A DNA stretch of 64,000 nucleotides from Candidatus Krumholzibacteriota bacterium (GCA_016932415.1 JAFGCX010000017.1:32310-96309); one strand, 5' to 3'. Positions 34,410-42,998 are shown, counted from the first letter of the stretch. Translations and numbers: made by a program. Notes: generated from the sequence alone by a model not told the origin.

Positions 34410-34739
34410 ATGAGTGACAAAGTAACACACGTTAACGATAATGATTTCCAGGAACAGGTAATCGAATCGGAAATACCGGTCGTAGTCGATTTCTGGGCTC
34501 CATGGTGCGGACCTTGCCTCATGGTAGGTCCGGTCATCGAGGAACTTGCCGAGGAGTATGACGGCAGGGTCAAGTTCGTCAAACTGAACACCGATGAATC
34601 GAGAGACACGGCGATCAAGTATGGTATCATGAGTATTCCGACCCTCAAGATCATAAAGGGGGGAGAGGTCGCCGATTCGATATCGGGAGCAGCTCCGAAG
34701 GAATACTTCAAGGAATGGATCGACAAGGTCCTTAAATAG
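34410..34739 (+). CDS. trxA: Thioredoxin
   Basis: Protein of 109 residues with the canonical FWAPWCGPC active site and the cis-proline loop SIPTLKIIKGG, a cytoplasmic dithiol reductase. GGAAGGAA ahead of the ATG at 34410 supports this start over an upstream in-frame ATG within arsR. One base separates it from the arsR-type gene, so both share a promoter. This unit suggests the regulator senses a thiol-reactive or metal stress relieved by thioredoxin; that is inference. Confidence 0.95.
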   Translation: MSDKVTHVNDNDFQEQVIESEIPVVVDFWAPWCGPCLMVGPVIEELAEEYDGRVKFVKLNTDESRDTAIKYGIMSIPTLKIIKGGEVADSISGAAPKEYFKEWIDKVLK

Positions 34740-34765
34740 CGATAAAGCGTTTTCAGGTGGAGAAG

Positions 34766-34796
34766 AGGGGGTGGGCTTAGCGATGGTCCGCCCCCT
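34766..34796 (+). terminator. Probable terminator of the arsR-trxA operon
   Basis: GC-rich hairpin (AGGGGGTGG...CCGCCCCCT) 26 bases beyond the thioredoxin stop. The following T-tract is poor, so assignment is moderate. Confidence 0.5.
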
Positions 34797-34875
34797 TGAC
34801 TGTTTACATCCGCCGAGGCCTCCACTATAATCCAGACAAAAGCGAATCGATACCGCCATTGAAGGGGGAGAATGG

Positions 34876-36267
34876 ATGAAAACCGGCTGGTACCTGTTGA
34901 TAATCGCGATAATTCTGGCAGCTGGCCTGAATTGTTCTCATTATGACGTTGAAAGCACAGGCCTCGTCAGGGTGTCGGAGAGGGTCTATGCCGTTGTCGC
35001 TGAAGGTCCATCGGCGCTTCAGGGCCTCGGAGCGAACAGCGGATTCATCGTCGGCGACGATGCGATACTGGTCATCGATTCCAGATATACACCGGACCTG
35101 GCGAAGGAACTTCTCCAAAGCATAAAAGCGGTCAGCGACCTGCCGGTGAGATTCGTTGTCAATACTCACTATCATCCTGACCACACATGGGGGAATTCGG
35201 TCTTCGCGGAATCGGGAGCGATTGTGATATCGACCCCCGCGACCCGAGACGCGATAGAAAAATATACTCCGGTATATCTTGAATTCTACAGGGAACAGAA
35301 ACCCGAAGTATACGATCAACTTCGCGGCGTGAAGATGCATCTTCCCGATTCTCTCGTGTTGAAAAGGACTTTTATCGATCTTGGAGGTGTCAGTGTCGAG
35401 ATCTATCATCCAGGGCCGGCACATACTGCCGGAGACCTCATCGTCTACGTGGAATCGGAAAAAGTAGTATTTACAGGAGGGATTACCAGTAATCACTACC
35501 ATGCCAACATGGGCGACCAGGGAGCGGATTTCCATGGCTGGATGACGGTTCTCGATGACCTTGGGAAGAGGGGGCCACGGCACGTAATACCGGGACAGGG
35601 AAAGATCTGCGGGAAGGATATCTTTGCCAAGCAGAAAAAATATCTCAACGATTTTATAGGCGCGGGTAAAACGGCGATCAGGGAAGAGAAAGCGCTTTCA
35701 CAGCTGGCGGCGACTGTCATACCCGGTACTGAGGATTATCTGCAGGAGAATATGATCCCCTTTAACATGCAGGCGATCTACAGGAAGTACATGATTTCGA
35801 CCGTCGATCCCGATTTCAGGTTTGACCCGGGTGATGATATTATCGTGCGTGAAGGTGGAGGAAACGCCGCGAGGGGGCGGATACAATGGGTGATGCAATC
35901 GGAAGACGGGTATTCCGAGCTGGAAGTATCGTGGAAACCGGTAAACAGGACCGAGGTGATAATCGAGGACATATACGACGACCTGTCAAGACACCTCGGT
36001 GAAAACCCCGACCATCATATGAGCATACTGGGATCAAAAGAGATAATGATAGGAAATACCGAAGCTGTCGCCGCGTTCGGCACCTGGGGGTACAAGATCG
36101 GTACAGTCGTCGCGGCCGGGGGAATCTGGACCTGGTCGATGATGATAGAAGGGAATATACTATATTCCGTAAAGCTTTCGACAAATACTGAAAGCGATCA
36201 TGAAAAGGAAAAAATGAATATGGAGATCCTCGAAAAAGCGGTCTCGACTTTTCATTTCATAAGGTAG
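34876..36267 (+). CDS. Metallo-beta-lactamase-fold lipoprotein with incomplete second metal site
   Basis: Protein of 463 residues with a lipoprotein signal (IIAIILAAGLNC). The N-terminal 290 residues are a metallo-beta-lactamase fold: THYHPDHTWG supplies HxHxDH and GPAHTAGD the next His. At the positions where the bridging Asp and the last His are expected the sequence has FTGGITSN and VIPGQGK, so both ligands of the second metal site appear replaced. Residues about 320-463 are a separate domain I could not assign (contains GNTEAVAAFGTWGYKIG). GGGGGAG precedes the ATG. It resembles quinoprotein-relay type hydrolases; substrate unknown. Confidence 0.82.
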   Translation: MKTGWYLLIIAIILAAGLNCSHYDVESTGLVRVSERVYAVVAEGPSALQGLGANSGFIVGDDAILVIDSRYTPDLAKELLQSIKAVSDLPVRFVVNTHYHPDHTWGNSVFAESGAIVISTPATRDAIEKYTPVYLEFYREQKPEVYDQLRGVKMHLPDSLVLKRTFIDLGGVSVEIYHPGPAHTAGDLIVYVESEKVVFTGGITSNHYHANMGDQGADFHGWMTVLDDLGKRGPRHVIPGQGKICGKDIFAKQKKYLNDFIGAGKTAIREEKALSQLAATVIPGTEDYLQENMIPFNMQAIYRKYMISTVDPDFRFDPGDDIIVREGGGNAARGRIQWVMQSEDGYSELEVSWKPVNRTEVIIEDIYDDLSRHLGENPDHHMSILGSKEIMIGNTEAVAAFGTWGYKIGTVVAAGGIWTWSMMIEGNILYSVKLSTNTESDHEKEKMNMEILEKAVSTFHFIR

Positions 36268-36355
36268 CAGCGGCGAATCTACTCAGATCGCGATGAGTAG
36301 GTCTTCGAACCCGCGATCCCACTCCGGGCCGGGAGGCAGATTTTCAGAAAAAGTC

Positions 36356-37561
36356 TCACGCGCCGTATTTTTTCAATTTTCCCGCGTTAGCCAGGGCAAG
36401 TTCCATTATCGAGACAGCGGAAAAGACTCCAAGCGATCCCCTGTCGCATTCAGTTTCGGTGAATCGCCGGGAGGCGTCGACGCCGCAGGACCTCGATCTT
36501 ATCATGAAAGGAACGGGGTGCCAGGAATGACCTTTCATCGCGCAGGGAGTGGAATGGTCACCCGCAACTATCAGCACTTCGGGAGCGAGATCGAGCAGAA
36601 GGGGGATTGCCGCGTCAACCTGTTCTATCACGCCTTTCTTTCCCTCGATATTTCCGTCTTCTCCGTATGAATCGGTTTTTTTGATATGGATGAAGAAAAA
36701 ATCGTAATCCTTGCCGTAAATGGATTTTACAGTTTCGAATTCCTCCGCCGGAGAGAACCCCGTATCGAAAAGATCCATCCCGCAAAGCTTCGCGACTCCC
36801 CTGTAAAGGGGATAAGCCGCGACGGCGGCCGCCTTTAGTCCATATCTCTTGTTGAACGACTCGATAGCAGGCTTTCTCGAGATACCTCTCATAAGGGCAG
36901 TCCTGGCCTTTTCTTCGTCGGCAAGGTTCTCGTCTATCAGCTTCACCAGTCTTTTCAGCACCGAAGCCGTCAGTTCAGCTTCGGGAGCTGTGGCCCGTGG
37001 AGCGAGGGGGCGTTTACCGGTGCTCTGCGGATCGGTCTCTTCAACGAACGGGGAGAGTCCTTTACCGCGAAGAACGATACCGAATCTGTATTCGCGCACC
37101 GGCATTATTATGATCTCGATGTCGTCGATCTTTTTTATCGCGGCGCTGAGTTTTTCGCAGATGCGGACTCCCTCTTCGTGCGGGATCCTTCCGGCCCTGC
37201 GGTCGGTGAGGACACCTTCGCCGTCTATCGTAGCGAAATTTCCCCTGATCGCGATATCGGTCTCTTTCAGGTCGAATCCGACCCCGGTCACTTCGACGAC
37301 TCCGCGTCCCGCATCGTTTACGGGAAGAAGGGGATCGTAGCCGAAGAGGGAGAAATGAGCGGGGCCGCTACCGGGAGTCACTCCGGTCGATACGGGAACA
37401 GTTCTTCCGCAGGCGCTTTCGGAAGCTATCATATCAAGGTTCGGAGTCCTCGCCGCTTCCAGGGCTGTCTGGGGGAAATCGGCGTTGCGGATCCCACCCA
37501 CGCCGTCGAGGACAAGATAGATGATTTTGGCGTCGTTTTTAATCAACAGGTCTTTCAGCAT
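36356..37561 (-). CDS. apgM: 2,3-bisphosphoglycerate-independent phosphoglycerate mutase, archaeal type
   Basis: Glycolytic enzyme of 401 residues interconverting 2- and 3-phosphoglycerate, of the alkaline-phosphatase superfamily ApgM branch. Motifs: YLVLDGVGGI near the N-terminus (metal Asp), the nucleophile region VTPGSGPAHFSLFGYDP, FIHIKKTDSYGEDG and the C-terminal VAGDHSTPCAMKGHSWHPVP with metal ligands. The ATG at 37561 is chosen because GGAGGA lies 8 bases upstream; an in-frame ATG five codons earlier lacks a ribosome binding site. It is monocistronic, divergent from a TPR lipoprotein. Confidence 0.93.
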   Translation of the reverse strand: MLKDLLIKNDAKIIYLVLDGVGGIRNADFPQTALEAARTPNLDMIASESACGRTVPVSTGVTPGSGPAHFSLFGYDPLLPVNDAGRGVVEVTGVGFDLKETDIAIRGNFATIDGEGVLTDRRAGRIPHEEGVRICEKLSAAIKKIDDIEIIIMPVREYRFGIVLRGKGLSPFVEETDPQSTGKRPLAPRATAPEAELTASVLKRLVKLIDENLADEEKARTALMRGISRKPAIESFNKRYGLKAAAVAAYPLYRGVAKLCGMDLFDTGFSPAEEFETVKSIYGKDYDFFFIHIKKTDSYGEDGNIEGKKGVIEQVDAAIPLLLDLAPEVLIVAGDHSTPCAMKGHSWHPVPFMIRSRSCGVDASRRFTETECDRGSLGVFSAVSIMELALANAGKLKKYGA

Positions 37562-37691
37562 TTGATATTCCTCCATTAAAAGTCGCTCAGAGTCCTCAGG
37601 AGCGGGCGGCCTGATTTCTTCCGCCTCGCGTGAAGGGTATAATCGATCTTACGACTCTGTCAAGAAACTGTATCCTGTTTTCTTTTCGGTG

Positions 37692-37729
37692 TTTCCATTT
37701 AGAGTCTTTAATGTTACAATAAATGGAAA
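37692..37729 (+). promoter_or_regulatory. Promoter framed by a 10-base inverted repeat
   Basis: TTTCCATTTA (37692-37701) and TAAATGGAAA (37720-37729) are exact inverted repeats 18 bases apart. TTTCCA (-35) and TACAAT (-10, 37715-37720) with a 17-base spacer coincide with them and point to the lipoprotein gene at 37821. A repressor site over the promoter is likely. Confidence 0.5.
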
Positions 37730-37820
37730 TCCGGAACGCGTCTGCTCTTTGTGGGTTTAATATCCGCAGAGGTCTGATTATCGTTGCCGTGCGGGAATAT
37801 TGACACAGGCTGGAGGAATC

Positions 37821-39329
37821 ATGAGGCCGAATATTGAAAATGCAAGGAAATACGGGTTGCCCACCCTGTTGGCGATCGCGCTTTTACCGATAATAGCGGG
37901 ATGCGGTAATGAGCCTGTCGTCGCGCTTCACGGAAAGATCGACAAGATATCAAAGGTCGAGACAAACTCGGAAGCTCTTCAGGCGTGGGTCGTCAACGAC
38001 GCGAAAGCAGATGTACTTATTCATATAGACACCTCGGACGATATGAAGGTATTTCCGGCTGCCTATGACGAGACACTGAAAAACGCTGCCGATCATCTCA
38101 AGAGAAAAAATATCCTCGTCATCGACCAGATCTCGCAGTTCATCGAAAATGGGGGCACGGTAAATCTCGGGCAGAAAGCGGGGATATATAAGAGAGTGAT
38201 ATGGGTCCTTCCCGCCACTGTCCCGATCTCGTCAAACCCGGTATTCTCCTTCAACAGGGTGCTTATCGAAAAACGCGGCTACAGGAAGACCGATCTTGCC
38301 GATCTGGCAGCCGACGGAAAGAATATTTCCGGAACGATAGACAACGTACCGATTACGGTGACTCGTCTCGAGGATCTCGAGCTTGGGCCTGAAGAAACAG
38401 CGATCATAGATATCGACCTCGGATATTTCATCGGGCAGAAAGCCCAGGATCAACAGCAGAGGATGGGGACGAGAGTCCTGATCGATTTTCTAAGGACACT
38501 GAGGAGAAAGAATATAAAAACAACCCAGGTAACGATAAATCTTTCATCGATAAACAGTACAGTTCCGATGGACATGAGGTTTTTCGGGAATCTGATCGAG
38601 GATATCCTTAAGGATCCGCAGATCATAGAAGGGGATATCCCCGAAAAATATTCGATGATGATCGAAGCGGAGGAAGCTCTTCTGGCAGGTCAGTTCGATA
38701 AATCGGAAGCGATCTACAAGGTCCTGAGCGACAGGTATCCCGATGATCCCGGCCTTTTCTTCTCTCTCGCCGTCTCAAGAGGATTCCAGGGAAAGGGAGA
38801 GGAAAGCGCCGAAGCTCTGCTGAAGGCATACGAAAATGACACGGCATACCTCAGGGGTTTCTTCCAGTTCGCCAGGGTGCTGGCCGTAAATAATAAGCTC
38901 GAGGCGGGGCAGAAACTGCTGCAGGCTCCGGGTCTTAAGGCCCTCGTACCCCAGGATGAACTCGATTACCAGATGGGGCTCTTCTTCTTCAACGCGGGCG
39001 CCTACTACGACGCTATCACCTACCTTGAGATGGTATCGCAGAAACGATCGAAAGACTTCGCTCTTAAAACGGTATTGTACAAGGCTTACAAGGCTGTCGA
39101 CGACCCGTACAAGATGACAGCGACCCTTAACAAGCTCGTAAAGCTCGATAAGGACCGGGTGATAAGGGATATGCCATGGGTATTCCTCGACCTTGGAGTA
39201 CTTGCTGAAGAAGCGGGATTGACAGCGACGGCGGCCGAGAACTACAAGGAATATCTCAGCTATGTCCCAAGCGCGGAAAACGCCGCTGAATTGAGAAAGA
39301 AGATCGATATATACACTGGCGGCAAGTGA
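37821..39329 (+). CDS. TPR-containing lipoprotein of unknown function
   Basis: Protein of 502 residues. A lipoprotein signal (LLAIALLPIIAGC) puts the lipidated cysteine near residue 28. The middle part (about 30-270) is not recognised. The C-terminal half contains TPR-like helical repeats (for example MMIEAEEALLAGQFDKSEAI and FFFNAGAYYDAITYLEMV), continuing to LGVLAEEAGLTATAAENYKE. GGAGGAATC just before the ATG at 37821 decides the start. Preceded by a promoter with an inverted repeat and followed by a strong terminator, so it is a single-gene transcript. Probably an envelope assembly or scaffolding protein, but that is a guess. Confidence 0.82.
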   Translation: MRPNIENARKYGLPTLLAIALLPIIAGCGNEPVVALHGKIDKISKVETNSEALQAWVVNDAKADVLIHIDTSDDMKVFPAAYDETLKNAADHLKRKNILVIDQISQFIENGGTVNLGQKAGIYKRVIWVLPATVPISSNPVFSFNRVLIEKRGYRKTDLADLAADGKNISGTIDNVPITVTRLEDLELGPEETAIIDIDLGYFIGQKAQDQQQRMGTRVLIDFLRTLRRKNIKTTQVTINLSSINSTVPMDMRFFGNLIEDILKDPQIIEGDIPEKYSMMIEAEEALLAGQFDKSEAIYKVLSDRYPDDPGLFFSLAVSRGFQGKGEESAEALLKAYENDTAYLRGFFQFARVLAVNNKLEAGQKLLQAPGLKALVPQDELDYQMGLFFFNAGAYYDAITYLEMVSQKRSKDFALKTVLYKAYKAVDDPYKMTATLNKLVKLDKDRVIRDMPWVFLDLGVLAEEAGLTATAAENYKEYLSYVPSAENAAELRKKIDIYTGGK

Positions 39330-39409
39330 CAGGGGAGATGAAAGCGATAATATTACGGTGGCAGGGCGGCAGTGGTATGAGCGGCCGCTCTTTGGCGCCA
39401 TCGAATGAT

Positions 39410-39448
39410 AAGCCCGGGGGCCTGGCCCTTTCGGGCTTATTTCTTTTC
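39410..39448 (+). terminator. Rho-independent terminator after the TPR lipoprotein
   Basis: AAGCCCG...CGGGCTT stem with a GC-rich loop followed by ATTTCTTTT, about 80 bases after the stop. Confidence 0.78.
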
Positions 39449-39542
39449 CGGAAAGGAGATGCGCCCGATCCGCTCGGCAGGCGATGTAACAATTCTCATG
39501 AAGATCCGTATATACTAATAGCCGCGGATGAGCGATTTGATT

Positions 39543-39608
39543 CAGGGGATACTGTAAAACGTTGAACGTTTTTAAACCCGGAACGCTCAGCCCCACACGT
39601 ATCCCCTG
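39543..39608. repeat. Nested palindrome next to the ParB-like gene
   Basis: Outer arms CAGGGGATAC (39543-39552) and GTATCCCCTG (39599-39608) are exact inverted repeats. Inside lies a 17-base palindrome AAAACGTTGAACGTTTT (39556-39572). It sits directly downstream of the minus-strand ParB-like gene, lacks a T-tract on either strand, and could be a protein-binding site; the sequence does not match the usual parS consensus. Confidence 0.55.
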
Positions 39609-39613
39609 TAATT

Positions 39614-40627
39614 TTATCTTTTCAGGATAGCAAGCAGCTTCGCGATTTTTCCATCATCTACAGCCGACAGGATTTTCCCGAGGACCGACCGGAGGTTTTT
39701 TTCATCCCTTATCCTTACGCTCAGCCTGTATCCTCCTCCCTCAAGATTATCGGGAGGAGCGATGGAAGCGTTTTGCGGAAGACGGATATCCGATATCACC
39801 CTCTCTATCTCGAGCGAATCCGAGGACATACGGGGGTAACAGGCTCTTCTGAGAAGATCGGGAAGGGGTTCAGGACCGTTGTCATACGAGGCGAGGAAAC
39901 TCTCCCATCTATTGTCCCCCTGGTCGGCAAGATAAGAGATCAGCCTGACTGCATCCTTCTGGCGGGCGCGGCTGAGTCTCTGGCTGGTGAGAAGCCTCAC
40001 TGCGTCGGAGATCCTGACAGAGGCGAGCCGGGAAAGGAGGAGAATGTCTGCTGGACTGACTGTTCCCCGGTGGACAGCGTCGAGAACGGTATTGTCGTAA
40101 TCGAGGATCGATAACAGATCCCTGGATATTTCGGCAGAGACAGCGCGTCCGAATATCCTCGAGACCGGACCGGCGACGGGAGAAAGATCATCAGGATAAA
40201 ACCTTGTAGTCCTGCCCAGAAAAATTATCTGTTCAAGCGGGGAGAGTTCCATGCCGCAAAGGAGATCCTCGATCCATACCGGGATGAACGGGGAAAGATC
40301 CCCGCCTCTGTTTTCTGCCGGATAGCGGGGGATCTCGTGGCCCTTCTCCACCAACAGGCCCGGCGCTCTTCCCGCTTCGATAACCCAGGCCTCTTTCAGG
40401 CCCGCCGCAAGAGCGGCGGCGAGTCTTCTATGGCCGAGAATGACAGTTCCCGAAGGTGCCACCAGAGGGGGAGATATGATGCCGTATCTGCTTACCGAGT
40501 CTATCAGTTCCGAGCAGGACAGATCAGAGATTTCCTCACCGGGAAGGAGATAGCGGCAGCAGAAAGGGGAATCTTTGATCTCCTCAAGCGGTGGGATTTT
40601 CATCGGAATTATTTTTCTGTCCCTCAT
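39614..40627 (-). CDS. ParB-like N-terminal domain protein
   Basis: Protein of 337 residues. Residues about 10-75 match the ParB/sulfiredoxin-type N-terminal fold: ELIDSVSRYGIISPPLV, then GTVILGHRRLAAALAAGL, whose GHRR is the CTP/DNA-phosphate-binding arginine patch. The region 120-260 is helical with ELSPLEQIIFLGR, like a ParB helix-turn-helix domain but divergent. The C-terminus is unassigned. No parA is nearby, so it is an orphan and not clearly the chromosome-segregation ParB. GAGGTG precedes the ATG at 40627. A nested palindrome lies just past its stop. Confidence 0.75.
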   Translation of the reverse strand: MRDRKIIPMKIPPLEEIKDSPFCCRYLLPGEEISDLSCSELIDSVSRYGIISPPLVAPSGTVILGHRRLAAALAAGLKEAWVIEAGRAPGLLVEKGHEIPRYPAENRGGDLSPFIPVWIEDLLCGMELSPLEQIIFLGRTTRFYPDDLSPVAGPVSRIFGRAVSAEISRDLLSILDYDNTVLDAVHRGTVSPADILLLSRLASVRISDAVRLLTSQRLSRARQKDAVRLISYLADQGDNRWESFLASYDNGPEPLPDLLRRACYPRMSSDSLEIERVISDIRLPQNASIAPPDNLEGGGYRLSVRIRDEKNLRSVLGKILSAVDDGKIAKLLAILKR

Positions 40628-40702
40628 CGGCAGTCACCTCTTTTTCAGATCGCGGGCTGGCTGTATATATTCTGACCGCTGCGGTGATATTAACATCCGG
40701 GT

Positions 40703-40747
40703 ATAATTATGCACACAACAGAAACAAATCGGGAGAATAATTCTGCA
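40703..40747. repeat. Paired near-identical 11-mers upstream of the rhodanese gene
   Basis: ATAATTATGCA (40703-40713) and ATAATTCTGCA (40737-40747) differ at one base and start 34 bases apart, about three helical turns. They lie in the divergent region between the ParB-like and rhodanese genes and may be regulator sites. Confidence 0.35.
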
Positions 40748-40813
40748 TCGTGATGTATAAGAAAGTGGACTGATTACGCGAATCGGTTGATTTAAAAAAG
40801 GACAGACTATATA

Positions 40814-41329
40814 TTGTTATCCATGAAGAAGTTGGCTCGATCAATAATACAGGCAGCAGCAGTCGGTTTGATAGCCCTGACAGGCGCGTTTATTCATAAC
40901 GCACTATCCTCGAACGGGATAGATCCGTTCAGGAAGATTTCCGAGGTCCCCGTTGTTGATGAAACGATGGAGGACGTGTCGGAGGGTATCAGATTTATTT
41001 CCCTTGAGAAGCTGATGAAAGTAATCGACGCGGGCGGGATCATAATCGATTCGAGAACGCAACGGGAATACAAGACGGGCCACATACCGGGCGCTGTCCA
41101 TCTTGACTATTACGAATTCGGCTGGCAGATGGAGGATGTCATTCCGCTGCTCGACTATGACAATGAATTCGCGATCTACTGTTCCGGACCGTTGTGCGAG
41201 GATTCAGAGATGCTCGCGAGGGAGCTGTATACTCTCGGATATCGCAAGATCCTTGTATTCAAGGGTGGGATGGAAAAGTGGGAAGAAGAGGGGCTGCCGG
41301 TCGAGAATGGAAATGGGCAGGAAGAATAA
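40814..41329 (+). CDS. Exported rhodanese-domain protein
   Basis: Protein of 171 residues with an N-terminal hydrophobic helix (IIQAAAVGLIALTGAFI, signal anchor) and one rhodanese domain: IIIDSRTQREYKTGHIPGAVHL and the active-site loop YCSGPLCEDS, whose first Cys would carry a persulfide, ending VFKGGMEKWEEEGLPV. The start could be the TTG at 40814 (AAAGGA about 10 bases before) or the ATG at 40823. It lies three bases before a MauE/DoxX gene and probably shares its operon, linking it to periplasmic thiol or sulfur chemistry. Confidence 0.85.
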   Translation: MLSMKKLARSIIQAAAVGLIALTGAFIHNALSSNGIDPFRKISEVPVVDETMEDVSEGIRFISLEKLMKVIDAGGIIIDSRTQREYKTGHIPGAVHLDYYEFGWQMEDVIPLLDYDNEFAIYCSGPLCEDSEMLARELYTLGYRKILVFKGGMEKWEEEGLPVENGNGQEE

Positions 41330-41332
41330 GAG

Positions 41333-41899
41333 ATGGCGGTAATGGAAAGTCTTAGGGATGCTCTTTTTGAAGGAGTAGACGGCGCGGATGTGGCGTGCCC
41401 GCCCCTGGAAAAACGCAGATGGTTCGAAACCCCGGTCTTCATATTGATCGTAAGGGTAGTGATAGCCGCGGTCTTTATATACGCCGCCGCGCAGAAGATC
41501 GGAAAACCGCTCCTCTTCGCCGACGAGATAAAGATGTACGGGATCCTTACCGGCGGGCCGTTGCTGTATATTTTTTCGATCTTTCTTCCCTGGCTGGAGC
41601 TTTTTTGCGCTCTTTCGATCCTTTCAGGGATATTCATCAGGGGATCGGCGCTGATATTCGTTCTGCTCAATACAGTCTTTATCGTTGTGATATCCTACAG
41701 GACCGTGATGATAATGAGGACGGCGGGCACCTCCTTTTTCGATATTTATTTCGACTGCGGTTGCGGATTCGGAGTAACATACGCGTGGAAGAAACTGATA
41801 GAGGACCTGATCCTGCTCATCGGCGCTATCATGATCATGCGTACCGACCGGTACCGGCTGGTCCCGCGGCTCTATGGAAGGAAAAAAAGTGATTGTTAG
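41333..41899 (+). CDS. MauE/DoxX-family redox-associated membrane protein
   Basis: Protein of 188 residues with four membrane helices (about 35-55, 75-100, 100-125 and 155-172). Motifs RVVIAAVFIYAAAQKI and FLPWLELFCALSILSGIF are typical of the MauE/DoxX group; a cysteine cluster DCGCGFG near residue 140 is characteristic of the redox-active members. AGGAAG precedes the ATG. It is between the rhodanese gene and a beta-barrel gene that overlaps its 3-prime end, so the three are probably expressed together. Confidence 0.85.
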   Translation: MAVMESLRDALFEGVDGADVACPPLEKRRWFETPVFILIVRVVIAAVFIYAAAQKIGKPLLFADEIKMYGILTGGPLLYIFSIFLPWLELFCALSILSGIFIRGSALIFVLLNTVFIVVISYRTVMIMRTAGTSFFDIYFDCGCGFGVTYAWKKLIEDLILLIGAIMIMRTDRYRLVPRLYGRKKSDC

Positions 41900-42383
41900 A
41901 AAAGAGGCGATATCAGGCGTTATACTTTTATCTGTCTCGATGATCTGCCTTTACGCGGGAAAAGCCGCAGCCGAATCATCAAGGCACAGGTTCTCCGGGG
42001 ATACGCGCGAATTCGGGATAATCCTGGGCGAACCGACAGGACTAACCTACAAGGAATGGACAGGATCAAGCACGGCTTTTGATCTTGGAGTGGCCTGGTC
42101 GTTCCGGCGCGAGGGGCATATTCATATTCACGCCGATTACCTTTTTCACAATTTTCTCTTTTTCGAGGTCGAAGGGGACAGGATGCCATACTATATCGGG
42201 TTCGGCGCCAGGGTGAGGATAGAGGACGACCCGAGAGCCGGCGCGAGATTCGTCATAGGGGCCGAATACTACCATAATGAGGTACCTCTTGGATTCTTCT
42301 TCGAACTAGCCCCGATATTCGATCTCATCCCAGAAACAGAGTTCGACATGAACGGGGGAGTGGGCGTAAGGGTCGTTTTCTGA
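41889..42383 (+). CDS. Small predicted outer-membrane beta-barrel protein
   Basis: Protein of about 164 residues with a signal peptide (SGVILLSVSMICLYAGKAAA) and alternating amphipathic strands ending in aromatic/hydrophobic residues (GGVGVRVVF-stop, terminal Phe as in outer-membrane proteins). The GTG at 41889 is preferred because GGAAGGA lies at good spacing; an in-frame ATG at 41874 has no ribosome binding site. It overlaps the MauE gene by 11 bases. No specific family recognised. Confidence 0.72.
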   Translation: MIVRKEAISGVILLSVSMICLYAGKAAAESSRHRFSGDTREFGIILGEPTGLTYKEWTGSSTAFDLGVAWSFRREGHIHIHADYLFHNFLFFEVEGDRMPYYIGFGARVRIEDDPRAGARFVIGAEYYHNEVPLGFFFELAPIFDLIPETEFDMNGGVGVRVVF

Positions 42384-42407
42384 TCAGCCTCTGAAAAAAA
42401 ACAGTCA

Positions 42408-42878
42408 TCACTTCATCAGAGGTCCGAGCTTCAGGCAGATCTTTTCCAGCAGAACACGGTCTTCCCAGGTGAACGGTCCCTTTCTGTGCGAATCGATATC
42501 GAGTTCTCCCACGACATCGTCGCCTTTCATTATCGGCACGACTATCTCCGATTCCACGTCAGAAGCGCACGCCAGGTAATTCGTCTCTTTCGAGACGTCC
42601 TGTATGATTATAGTCCTTTTTCTTTCGGCTGCCTGGCCGCAGATACCCTTTCCGAACGGTATACAGACATGTATGGTAGGGGTGCCGACGAACGGACCAA
42701 GGATCAACTCTCTCGGTCTGCTGCCTGTGAGATAGAATCCCACCCAGTCGTAATACTCCACTTCTCTTTCAAGAAGAACGCATATTGCCAGCAGTTTTTT
42801 CTTAAGTTCTTCATCTCCCTCGATGATCGCAATCGCTTCCGATTCGATCGACCGGTATTTGCTCTTTTCCAATTCCAT
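42408..42878 (-). CDS. msrC: Free methionine-(R)-sulfoxide reductase (GAF-domain protein)
   Basis: Protein of 156 residues of the fRMsr/YebR type, reducing free methionine-R-sulfoxide. Its GAF fold carries the motif VCIPFGKGICGQAA and YLACASDVESEIVVP. Cys80 and Cys104 correspond to the catalytic and resolving cysteines of the E. coli enzyme (24 apart as there); Cys72 is near, but two residues offset from, the third. The start at 42878 is set by GGAGAAG; an upstream GTG at 42914 has no such site. Monocistronic. Confidence 0.87.
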   Translation of the reverse strand: MELEKSKYRSIESEAIAIIEGDEELKKKLLAICVLLEREVEYYDWVGFYLTGSRPRELILGPFVGTPTIHVCIPFGKGICGQAAERKRTIIIQDVSKETNYLACASDVESEIVVPIMKGDDVVGELDIDSHRKGPFTWEDRVLLEKICLKLGPLMK

Positions 42879-42998
42879 ATCTTCTCCAGTCTGTAAATCT
42901 TCTGTTGTTAACACGGTCTCTTCGACCGGTTTATTATAGAAACAATATCACATTCCATACAGTATTTTTTCCGGATCGCCGGCCGGGGTTAATTATAC

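Noticed and set aside
39614-40627. Chromosomal parABS locus
   Set aside because: No parA gene is adjacent and the palindrome does not match the parS consensus; only a ParB-like fold is claimed.
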